Source of the DNA: an uncultured Clostridium sp.
GTDB taxonomy: Bacteria; Bacillota; Clostridia; TANB77; CAG-508
Length of the DNA: 64,000 bases
Reading direction: 5' to 3'
Assembly (NCBI GenBank): GCA_948442365.1
Contig: CAOJRU010000002.1
Coordinates: forward strand, 1-64,000
Under the pieces are notes generated by a model. The model made no database searches, had not been told where the DNA came from, and saw only the letters and a program-made list of their open reading frames with translations. The position numbers and the translations under genes were made by a program. Shown here piece after piece: positions 56,574 through 64,000 of this stretch; position 1 is the stretch's first letter; each line of letters starts with the position of its first letter.

Positions 56574-56999
56574 TTATATACCTAACATTGTCATATTTTC
56601 AGCAATTTCATCTGCTGAAATATTTTCATCACAATTTTGCCAGGTTTCTTTATCCCAAATTTCAAGTCTTGTTCCCACTCCTATAATAATAGCTTCTTTG
56701 TTTAAATTTGCTGTTGTTCTCAAATTATTGGGAATTAAAAATCTTCCTTGTTTGTCAATTTCACATTCTGTTGCACCAGATAAGAAGAATCTTACAAAAT
56801 TTCTGGCATTTTTATCAGATAGTGGTAGCGTTTTTAATTTTGTCTCGAAATTTAACCACTCATTTTGTGAAAACGCAAATAAACATCCATCTAGTCCTTT
56901 TGTTACGATGAACTTTTCACCCATGTCACTTCTCAATTTTGCTGGCATGATTAATCTGCCTTTTGCATCTATGGAATGCTCGTATTCACCAATTAGCAA
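56574..56999 (-). CDS. mraZ: MraZ transcriptional regulator
   Basis: 141 aa with two AbrB/SpoVT-like half domains ([20 protein letters not shown] and [16 protein letters not shown]). It is the first gene of dcw clusters and binds repeats in its own promoter. The 297-bp region between it and the divergent XRE gene is A/T rich; I did not find clear TGGG repeats. Confidence 0.95.
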   Translation of the reverse strand: MLIGEYEHSIDAKGRLIMPAKLRSDMGEKFIVTKGLDGCLFAFSQNEWLNFETKLKTLPLSDKNARNFVRFFLSGATECEIDKQGRFLIPNNLRTTANLNKEAIIIGVGTRLEIWDKETWQNCDENISADEIAENMTMLGI

Positions 57000-57296
57000 C
57001 TAAATTTCACTCCCTTCCACTTTTTTACCACTTTGCCCCACTTTTCTCCACTTCTATTAAATTTTAATACAACTTTTTTTATTTTGCAAGCCTTTTTTAA
57101 AATTTTTTTATTTTTTTGTAAGTATTTAAAAAAATTCAAACATAAAAATTTTAATGAAAAGTAATACTATGAATTTTTATTTTTCAAAATATAGAACTAT
57201 TCGTATTATCTTAACTTTTTATTCCTATTAACAGTTCGTTCTCTTTTCAAAGTCTAATTGCTATACTTTTTTATATGGAATATAAGGAGGTACCTT

Positions 57297-57656
57297 ATGA
57301 AAAATGAAGAAAAATTTTTAAGAAAAAATATTGGAAAGAAAATCAAATTAGCTAGAGCAAAAACAAGATATACACAAGAAGAATTAGCTGAAAAATTACA
57401 TTTATCTCCTCGCTATATTAGTCAATTAGAAAGAGGCATTGCTTTTGGAAGTGCTACTATTATCATTCATGTTTGTAAAGCACTAAATATAGATGCTAAT
57501 TTTCTATTTAATGATTTAATTGATAATAAAACTCCTATCTTGGATACGATTACCGATGATAAATTTTTAGAAGATTATATGAAATTAAATGATTATAATA
57601 AAAATGTTTTATCTGCCTTAGCAAATGAATTAATAAAAATGCAAAAAGATGCCTAG
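57297..57656 (+). CDS. XRE-family HTH regulator
   Basis: 119 aa from ATG 57297, preceded by AAGGAGG; an upstream in-frame ATG at 57258 lacks a ribosome-binding site. The N-terminal helix-turn-helix (TQEELAEKLHLSPRYISQLERG) is clear. The remainder is helical. It is divergent from mraZ and convergent with the M15-like gene. Targets unknown. Confidence 0.9.
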   Translation: MKNEEKFLRKNIGKKIKLARAKTRYTQEELAEKLHLSPRYISQLERGIAFGSATIIIHVCKALNIDANFLFNDLIDNKTPILDTITDDKFLEDYMKLNDYNKNVLSALANELIKMQKDA

Positions 57657-57683
57657 AGTGCTCCACTTTAGGCATTAATTATT

Positions 57684-58364
57684 TTAGTTGATCGTTGTAT
57701 TGGTTGGTCCTGTACCAACTACATTTTCTTGTAAAGATCTCCATGTATTACATCCTACAATGCCATCAGCAGATAACCCCCTCGACCTTTGGTAAGATAT
57801 TACTGCGTTTTGTGTAGCACTTCCAAAAATCCCGTCTAATCCTCCTGTTCTAAAACCTAGTGTATTTAAATCGTCTTGTGCAATTAATACGTAATTGCTT
57901 AAACTTCCTCTCCTTATAGTAGGGAATCCTCCTGTTGAACAAGCTGGTTTTCCAAAACGTTTGTCAAAATGTACCCATGTTGGAGTTAATCGAATTGGTT
58001 CTACATAACTCCACACTCCAGAATCATTGGCAGAATTCCATAATCTTGTTCTTTGGCTGGAAGATAAAGTTTGACCTACATCAAAAGCCACTCCTGCATA
58101 ATGTTGACTTTGATTTCCATGTCCTCCTTCATAGGGTCTTTTAAAAGCAAATCCTACTGGTATAGGAGACCCAAATATATATCTTTGACTATTCCAACTT
58201 TGCATACATCTTTTTGTTGTCCATAATATATTACTTTTACTAGAACCTCTGAATTCTTTTACCTTTAGTGTTCCATTTGTATTATATGGCATTGGCTCAC
58301 TTTCTCCTCTATAATAGGTTTCCATTCTATCTGTATCATTATTAAATACTAATATTTTTGCCAT
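57684..58364 (-). CDS. M15-like peptidase with peptidoglycan-binding domain
   Basis: 226 aa from ATG 58364 (GGGGAGG nine bases upstream). The N-terminal two thirds resemble VanY/M15 DD-carboxypeptidases: HYAGVAFDVG (His and Asp ligands) and TWVHFDKR (second His). The C-terminus is a PG_binding_1 domain (DDLNTLGFRTGGLDGIFG). No signal peptide is seen, so export or an intracellular/prophage-type role is unclear. No lysis neighbours are present. Confidence 0.75.
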   Translation of the reverse strand: MAKILVFNNDTDRMETYYRGESEPMPYNTNGTLKVKEFRGSSKSNILWTTKRCMQSWNSQRYIFGSPIPVGFAFKRPYEGGHGNQSQHYAGVAFDVGQTLSSSQRTRLWNSANDSGVWSYVEPIRLTPTWVHFDKRFGKPACSTGGFPTIRRGSLSNYVLIAQDDLNTLGFRTGGLDGIFGSATQNAVISYQRSRGLSADGIVGCNTWRSLQENVVGTGPTNTTIN

Positions 58365-58419
58365 TACTATTGTCCTCCCCATTTTTGACTTAGTATATTA
58401 TATGTTTTCTTTTATTTTT

Positions 58420-58459
58420 GGTGCAAAAAAAATAATACGAAAATCAAACGAATTTCGTA
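58420..58459 (-). terminator. Terminator after third sortase
   Basis: GTACGAAATTCG...TTTTCGTATTATT stem with a T run lies immediately after the stop at 58460. Confidence 0.65.
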
Positions 58460-59185
58460 CTATTTTATTTCTCTTGCTTTCACAACAACTCTATATTTAC
58501 TATCATCTGTACAAGTAATTAAGGTTATTTCTTTTCTTCCATTCGTCAATTGTGATGTACAACTAACATCTGTTGGATCTACTTGATATTTGGTATATAC
58601 TTTATAATAAATAGTTCTACCAGATAAATCGGTTATCTCTATCGTATCTCCTTCTATCAAGTTTGGTACTTTACTAAAAAATCTGCTGTTTCTATAATTA
58701 TGACCTACAATACAGAAATTTCCCACTTCATTTGGCTCAGGTCCCCAAAATCTTGTTGGTGATATTTTCAATAATTCTTCTGTTTCTTCCGCGCTATCTG
58801 TTGGGCCATCTATTACTGGATATGTAACGTTTATTTTTGGAATATTAATCGTTGCTACTGTTGCATATTGATAACCCGTTGTTGTTTTTTGTGTTGCTTG
58901 TGCTATCTGTGGTGTAGCTGTTTCAGGTTGTTGCTGTTGTTCATCTAATACAACAACTAGAACATTATTTTTAGCAACTGTTGTATCTTCTGGTATATCA
59001 AGATTTGCTAAAATCTCTTGTGATACTTGTTCACTTTTATTTCTATCATACTCAGCATAAATATAGGCAGATACTAAAACACACACTAAAAAAACAGATA
59101 AAAAGAACTCAATTTTATAGATTTTCTTTTTTCTCTTTAATTCTGGTGTAATATATAATTTTTTAGTAACCAAAATCTGATTCAT
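58460..59185 (-). CDS. Class D-like sortase
   Basis: 241 aa. Membrane helix near residues 26-46, a Gln/Thr-rich linker, then the sortase barrel with IVGHNYRNSRFFS (His), TLITCTDDSKYR (Cys, Arg). No obvious substrate gene adjoins it, so it may be the housekeeping sortase. The start at 59185 is followed by a basic cytoplasmic tail. Confidence 0.9.
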   Translation of the reverse strand: MNQILVTKKLYITPELKRKKKIYKIEFFLSVFLVCVLVSAYIYAEYDRNKSEQVSQEILANLDIPEDTTVAKNNVLVVVLDEQQQQPETATPQIAQATQKTTTGYQYATVATINIPKINVTYPVIDGPTDSAEETEELLKISPTRFWGPEPNEVGNFCIVGHNYRNSRFFSKVPNLIEGDTIEITDLSGRTIYYKVYTKYQVDPTDVSCTSQLTNGRKEITLITCTDDSKYRVVVKAREIK

Positions 59186-59340
59186 AATATTCTCCCTATT
59201 TTATACTTCTTTTTTATTATAACATACAAATAAATAAATGAAAATACTTTTTTTATGAAATTTAGTAAAATATCAGTTACCGTTCAACCATACAGTTATT
59301 TTTGTATGTGAAAGTTTATAAGACTGAACCGTAACAAATA

Positions 59341-60204
59341 TCATTCTTTAGAAATTAAATTTGCAATATTGGCATAATCTTCTAATCTTAATTTTTCTGG
59401 TCTAATATTAATACCGATTCCTAACTTTTCTAATATAGCTATTCCCTCTTCTTTACTAATAAACACTTTTGTATTGACGAAAGCATTTAATAAGGTCTTT
59501 CTTCTTTGCATAAAAGCACATTTAATAATGCGAAACATAACTTCTTTGTTGGCTACCTGAATAAGCGGTTCTTTTCTAACATTTAATTTAATTACCTTTG
59601 ATGTGACTTCTGGCTCAGGAATAAAAGAATGATTGGGAACTTCTAAAATTCCTTGTGATTTTGCATAATAATAAACACTATAAGTAATTGCTCCTGTCTC
59701 TTTTTCTCCTGGTATGGCAATTAATCTATCTGCTACCTCTTTTTGAATCATAACGGTTATACTCTCTAATGGTAGTCCTTCTTCTAATAATTTCATAATA
59801 ATTGGAGTAGTTATATAATAAGGTAAATTAGCTACTATTTTTACTTGTTTTATTTTGCCCTCTTCTTTTTGTTTTTCTATTAAATTTTTTAAATCTACTT
59901 TTAATATATCTTCATTTAGGAGCTCAAAATTTTCATATAATAGAAATCTATCTTTTAAAATGTCTACCATTTTTTTGTCTAATTCGATACAAACCACTTT
60001 TCCTGCCTTTTCTAATAGTCTTTTGGTTAATGTTCCAAGTCCTGGTCCGATTTCAATTACTAAGTCATGTTTTTGAATTTCGCTATTTTCTATAATTGCT
60101 TGAACCACCTCTTCACTAATTAAAAAATTCTGTCCTAATGATTTATTTGCTTTAATATGATATTTGTTCATAATAAATTTAGTTTCTTCTAAAATTGTAC
60201 TCAT
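59341..60204 (-). CDS. rsmA: 16S rRNA dimethyladenosine transferase
   Basis: 287 aa (KsgA). SAM motif VIEIGPGLGTLT, catalytic NLPYYIT, QKEVADRL and the C-terminal helical domain are present. It dimethylates two adenines at the 3' end of 16S rRNA. Divergent from the PASTA PBP. The region 59221-59340 holds a hairpin only. Confidence 0.96.
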   Translation of the reverse strand: MSTILEETKFIMNKYHIKANKSLGQNFLISEEVVQAIIENSEIQKHDLVIEIGPGLGTLTKRLLEKAGKVVCIELDKKMVDILKDRFLLYENFELLNEDILKVDLKNLIEKQKEEGKIKQVKIVANLPYYITTPIIMKLLEEGLPLESITVMIQKEVADRLIAIPGEKETGAITYSVYYYAKSQGILEVPNHSFIPEPEVTSKVIKLNVRKEPLIQVANKEVMFRIIKCAFMQRRKTLLNAFVNTKVFISKEEGIAILEKLGIGINIRPEKLRLEDYANIANLISKE

Positions 60205-60356
60205 GTTATAAAATTCTCCTTCATGATTTTTTCCTTTTTCCTTAAAAGCATTGTATTACATTTTTCTTATTTTTTCAACTTTTATTGATTTTTCATTCTT
60301 TTTAAGATACAATGTTAAAAACAAAAGAATTCGAGTTTAAAAGGAATGAGAATTAT

Positions 60357-62639
60357 ATGAAAAAAACAAAAAAGAAAACTAAAAAAACAGCTAATAACAA
60401 AGTAGTAAAAATAAAAACTGGATTTGACTCTAAAAATTTAGTTCATAGTAATAAATTAAAAGTATTAATGGTAGTAACCATTCTAATTTTTTTTCTTTTA
60501 GTAAGTCGAATTGGATTCATTCAATTTGTACAAGGAAACTTCTTAAAAGAAAAAGCCTATCAGCAACAAACCATTAATCAAATTATCAGTCCAAAACGTG
60601 GCAATATCTATGACGCAACTGGAAAAGCTCTTGCTATTGGTGCCCAAGTAGATACCATTACCATTAATCCTACTAAAATTGTAAAATCCAATGAAACGGA
60701 TACCAAAGATTATAAAGAAAAAGTTGCAAAGGGTTTGTCTGAAATCTTTGAACTAAATTATGAGGAAACTTTAGAAAAAGTAAACAGCGATTCACAAGTA
60801 GAAACCATCATAAAAAAAGTAGAACAAGAAAAAGTAGAACAATTAAAACAATGGATGGAAGAAAATAAAATTTCAGTTGGTATTAACATTGATGAAGATA
60901 CCAAAAGATATTATCCTTATAGCAACGTTGCTTCTGGTGTGATTGGATTTTGTGGTAGTGATAATCAAGGTCTAAGTGGTATTGAAGCAAAATGGGAATC
61001 TGTTTTAACAGGAACTCCTGGTAAAATTGTAAGTTCAAAAGGAAGTAATCAACAAGAAATTCCTAATGCAGAAGAAACCTATATTTCTGCTGAAAATGGA
61101 AGTGATTTAACACTTACCATTGACTTAAATATACAATCAATTGTAGAAAAATACCTAAAACAAGCTGTTGATGAAAACAATTGTAAAAGAGGTGGCAATG
61201 TTATTGCTATGAATCCCAAAACTGGTGATATTCTTGCTATGGCCTCTTACCCAGATTATGACCTAAATTCACCATACACTCCAAACGCCAAACTGGCTGA
61301 AACCTATGAGGCTCTTTCAACGGAAGAAAAAAGTGAATCTTTATTTAAAATGTGGACCAATAAATCTGTAGGTGAAACTTACGAACCTGGCTCTACTTTT
61401 AAAGTAATTACCGCTTCTGTTGCTTTAGAAGAAAATATTACAACTACTGATAAAGCAGGAGATTTTTATTGTAAAGGTTATGAAGAAGTAGCAGACCGTA
61501 AAATTAGTTGTTGGGCTTCTAATCCTCATGGTTTACAAACTTTGAGAAGATCTCTATGCAACTCTTGTAATCCTGCCTTTATGCAACTAGGCCAAAGAAT
61601 TGGCACACCAACTTTATATAAATATTATGATGCATTTGGTTTATTTAATACTACTAATTCTGGATTGTATGGAGAACAAAATAGCATATTTTTCGAGCAA
61701 GATAAGGTTCGCTCTGTAGAACTTGCCACTATGTCATTTGGTCAAAGAATCAATGTAACACCTCTTCAAATGATTACAGCCATTTCTTGTGTTGCCAATG
61801 ATGGTATTTTGATGAAACCTCGTATTGTAAAAGAAATAACCAATACGGATACAAAAACAGTAAGTGAAGTACCTATTTCTGAAGTTAGACAAGTTATTTC
61901 GAAACAAACTTCAGAACAAGTTAAGTCTATGATGGAATCTGTTGTAACAGATGGCTCTGGTAGACACGCTGCTGTTTCTGGTTATTCCATTGGTGGCAAA
62001 ACAGGTACTTCAGAACCTCCTGTTGGTCGTGAAGAAGAAGGATATGTAGCTTCTTATGTTGCTATTTCTCCTATCGAAGATACACAAATTGTATTACTGG
62101 TTACCTTATACGACCCAAAAGGTTCTAATGGACATCAAGGTGGACAAGTAGTAGGTCCAGTAGTTTCTCAAATGCTATCTGAAATTTTACCTTATCTAGG
62201 AGTTCCATCTGACCAAGATGCTTCCAATAATACTAATGCAAACAATTTAATTGTTGTTCCTGATATTAGAAATAAAACAGTAGCTGAAGCAGAAAAAATA
62301 TTAAAAAATGCCGGTTTTAATACAAAAGTTTATGTAGAAGGCGATCCTAATACCATCTTGGTAGAAGATCAAACACCGAAACCAGGTAATTCTCTTATTA
62401 AAGGTTCCATTATTGTACTTTATGGACAAGGAAGTAGCATTTCTACCTCTGTTAGCGTCCCAGATTTAAGAAATATGAATGCTTCCGAAGCAATTCAAAC
62501 CATAAAATCTAAAAACCTAAACATTAACCTAGAAGGTTCTGGCGTTGTAACTTCCCAAGATTATGCAAAAGATGAACAAGTACAAGAAGGTACGATTATA
62601 AAAGTAACGTTAAAACAAACTTTAACACAAACACAATAA
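60357..62639 (+). CDS. PASTA-containing penicillin-binding protein
   Basis: 760 aa from ATG 60357, preceded by AAAGGAATGAG; the ORF begins at 60312. Lys-rich N-terminus, a membrane helix (about 41-60), dimerisation domain, transpeptidase with STFK, SCN and KTGT, and two C-terminal PASTA domains. Closely related to the PBP at 43165 (shared FDKETLEKV-like and YYPYS..AS..IGFCGSDNQGL segments). Probably FtsI/PBP2B-type. All CGG trinucleotides are out of frame. Confidence 0.93.
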   Translation: MKKTKKKTKKTANNKVVKIKTGFDSKNLVHSNKLKVLMVVTILIFFLLVSRIGFIQFVQGNFLKEKAYQQQTINQIISPKRGNIYDATGKALAIGAQVDTITINPTKIVKSNETDTKDYKEKVAKGLSEIFELNYEETLEKVNSDSQVETIIKKVEQEKVEQLKQWMEENKISVGINIDEDTKRYYPYSNVASGVIGFCGSDNQGLSGIEAKWESVLTGTPGKIVSSKGSNQQEIPNAEETYISAENGSDLTLTIDLNIQSIVEKYLKQAVDENNCKRGGNVIAMNPKTGDILAMASYPDYDLNSPYTPNAKLAETYEALSTEEKSESLFKMWTNKSVGETYEPGSTFKVITASVALEENITTTDKAGDFYCKGYEEVADRKISCWASNPHGLQTLRRSLCNSCNPAFMQLGQRIGTPTLYKYYDAFGLFNTTNSGLYGEQNSIFFEQDKVRSVELATMSFGQRINVTPLQMITAISCVANDGILMKPRIVKEITNTDTKTVSEVPISEVRQVISKQTSEQVKSMMESVVTDGSGRHAAVSGYSIGGKTGTSEPPVGREEEGYVASYVAISPIEDTQIVLLVTLYDPKGSNGHQGGQVVGPVVSQMLSEILPYLGVPSDQDASNNTNANNLIVVPDIRNKTVAEAEKILKNAGFNTKVYVEGDPNTILVEDQTPKPGNSLIKGSIIVLYGQGSSISTSVSVPDLRNMNASEAIQTIKSKNLNINLEGSGVVTSQDYAKDEQVQEGTIIKVTLKQTLTQTQ

Positions 62640-62649
62640 TTATTTTTAT

Positions 62650-62700
62650 AAAAATGATGTTTTTTTGAGATAAAGTCAGAAAAGCATCATTTTTTATAGG
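62650..62700 (+). terminator. Terminator of the PASTA PBP
   Basis: AAAATGATG / CATCATTTTT stem with T run after the stop at 62639. Confidence 0.75.
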
Positions 62701-62728
62701 CTAGGAAAATTCAACTAATTTTTGCAAC

Positions 62729-63352
62729 TTATTCCATTACTTCCTCTTTCCAGTATTTATCCAATAACTTATCCAATTTTCTGATCGCATCAAATGTTTT
62801 TAAGACTTTTTCTATTTCGTCTTCTTTTTTTCCACATAGATATGTCATCCATGCTTCTTTTGAGTCTAATTTCTTTTCCTCTTCTCTTTTGTACTTGCGT
62901 AATTCTAATACATATAGTTCAATTGTATTTTGTGCTTTAGATGCTATTGAAATTTTATTAAAATATTGTTCCGATTTTAAATAATTAAAATCTAGTAAAT
63001 TAAAAGTTATAGTTTTTGCTATTTTCCTATTATCTTGATATTCCAGTTGATTAGCATGTATTTGCGCATAATATAATAACATTTTATTTTGTGCATAATA
63101 ACCATCTATAAATTGAATTCCTATATTCAATTCTTCTTCACTTTCTAATTTAATTCTTACATCTGCAATACCAAAATTTTCTTCTGAAGGTAAATTTTTA
63201 GATTTAATTTCTAAATAGGGATTTAATTTTATTTCTTGAATTTCTATTTCTAAAAAAGTTTCTATAAAATCTTTTATGATATCTAAATTTTCTTTTGAAT
63301 TTAAAATTTTTCTTAATACTCTATTACTTTTTGATATAAATTTTTGATTCAT
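62729..63352 (-). CDS. PD-(D/E)XK nuclease-family transposase-like protein (PDDEXK_2)
   Basis: 207 aa. The core IADVRIKLESEEELNIGIQ has the Asp and Gln spacing of PDDEXK_2 nucleases, and a later NxLLYYAQIHANQL segment matches the family. The usual Glu-x-Lys dyad is not clear, so activity is uncertain. The C-terminus is helical and charged. Compare the Rpn gene at 1. Confidence 0.8.
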   Translation of the reverse strand: MNQKFISKSNRVLRKILNSKENLDIIKDFIETFLEIEIQEIKLNPYLEIKSKNLPSEENFGIADVRIKLESEEELNIGIQFIDGYYAQNKMLLYYAQIHANQLEYQDNRKIAKTITFNLLDFNYLKSEQYFNKISIASKAQNTIELYVLELRKYKREEEKKLDSKEAWMTYLCGKKEDEIEKVLKTFDAIRKLDKLLDKYWKEEVME

Positions 63353-63555
63353 AAATTCCTTTTAGTGCACTATTTATATTCCCTCCTTATGTAGTTTATA
63401 AATTATATAATTTATTAAGAGTATAATTTCTATTCTATTAATTTGTCAATACCTTTCTTCTATTTTCCCCCACTTTTCATCGCATTTTTCGACAAATTGC
63501 CCAAGACCAACTACTCTTAGTTTATTTTAAAAATAGAACAAAAGGAGCATGCAAA

Positions 63556-63592
63556 AAAGAATGAATCTTTTGTCTAAAATTCATTCTTTTTT
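63556..63592 (-). terminator. Terminator after the WalR-like gene
   Basis: AAAGAATGAAT / ATTCATTCTTT stem followed by T residues immediately downstream of the stop at 63594. Confidence 0.8.
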
Positions 63593-63593
63593 A

Positions 63594-64000
63594 TTATTTC
63601 GAAGCAATATAATAACCTACTCCTCTTTTTGTAATTAATATTTTTGGAATCGAAGTATCTTTTTCTATCTTTTCTCTAATTCTTCTAACGGTAACATCTA
63701 CGGTTCTAATATCTCCAAAATATTCGTATCCCCAAACTTTTTCTAATAAAGTTTCTCTTGTTACTACTTGCTCTGGTTGAGATGCTAAAAATTTTAATAC
63801 TTCAAATTCTCTTAGTGTTAAGTCAATAATTTCTCCCCTAACTTTCACTTCAAATTTATCTAAATCTAATTCTAAATCTCCTACTACTATTTTGCTTTCT
63901 TTTTTCTTTTCTTCATTGGCATTTTCTATTACTTTATTGGTAGAAATTGCCTCTACTTTTCTTAGATTCGCCTTTACTCTTGCTACTAATTCTCTTACAC
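63594..64000 (-). CDS. WalR/YycF-like response regulator, C-terminal part
   Basis: The frame is open to the window edge, about 135 codons visible. It covers the end of the receiver (RELVARVKANLRK), a variable acidic/basic linker and the whole winged-helix DNA-binding domain ending in RGVGYYIASK. The GTG at 63848 is internal, not the start. It resembles WalR by domain pattern. A cognate kinase is not adjacent on this side. Confidence 0.88.
   Translation of the reverse strand, partial: VRELVARVKANLRKVEAISTNKVIENANEEKKKESKIVVGDLELDLDKFEVKVRGEIIDLTLREFEVLKFLASQPEQVVTRETLLEKVWGYEYFGDIRTVDVTVRRIREKIEKDTSIPKILITKRGVGYYIASK

Overview
AT-rich Bacillota DNA, most likely from an uncultured, gut-type Clostridia relative. 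The evidence is low GC, rubredoxin plus flavodiiron protein plus a four-subunit pyruvate:ferredoxin oxidoreductase (anaerobic metabolism), RicT/ScpB/RpoD-DnaG, class D-like sortases and cohesin/dockerin surface proteins. Nearly all genes are on the minus strand. The exceptions are porCDAB, one 61-aa gene, one XRE regulator and one PBP.

Layout: 1-3490, an Rpn-type nuclease cut by the window edge, then a sortase with a thioester/Cna-B surface protein. 3510-11909, a two-component system, an MscS channel, dnaG-rpoD, a small unknown gene and a small alarmone synthetase. 12170-20351, proS, scpB, rubredoxin-fprA, a membrane-anchored unknown and porCDAB. 20419-27704, a PBECR4-like protein, thiamine pyrophosphokinase, a YbhN-like flippase, a ferredoxin, ricT, holB, lepB and a WalK/PhoR-like kinase. 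27810-56999, a dcw (division/cell wall) cluster in the order mraZ-rsmH-ftsL-[giant M26 protease]-spoVD-like PBP-[giant NPCBM/dockerin protein, cohesin anchor protein, sortase]-pyrBI-murE-mraY-ftsW-murG. 57297-64000, an XRE regulator, an M15-like peptidoglycan protein, a third sortase, ksgA, a PASTA PBP, a second Rpn-type gene and the C-terminus of a WalR-like regulator.

Main discovery candidate: four conserved genes (porB, the sensor kinase, rsmH, and ftsW twice) contain single +1 frameshifts. At all five sites the zero-frame codon is CGG, and dropping its C restores a conserved glycine (GGN) and the family reading frame. In a manual reading of roughly 18,000 codons I found only one other in-frame CGG, in an unrecognised small gene (10727-11134). 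CGG trinucleotides in the other two phases are common and harmless. This suggests that CGG is not a normal sense codon here and that ribosomes move +1 at it, making a C inserted before a Gly codon nearly neutral. A systematic sequencing artefact is the main competing explanation.

A second theme is a small cellulosome-like display system embedded in the dcw cluster: cohesin proteins with LPKTG anchors, giant dockerin proteins and a neighbouring sortase. A third theme is a family of non-coding palindromic elements that share a core but carry locus-specific inverted arms.
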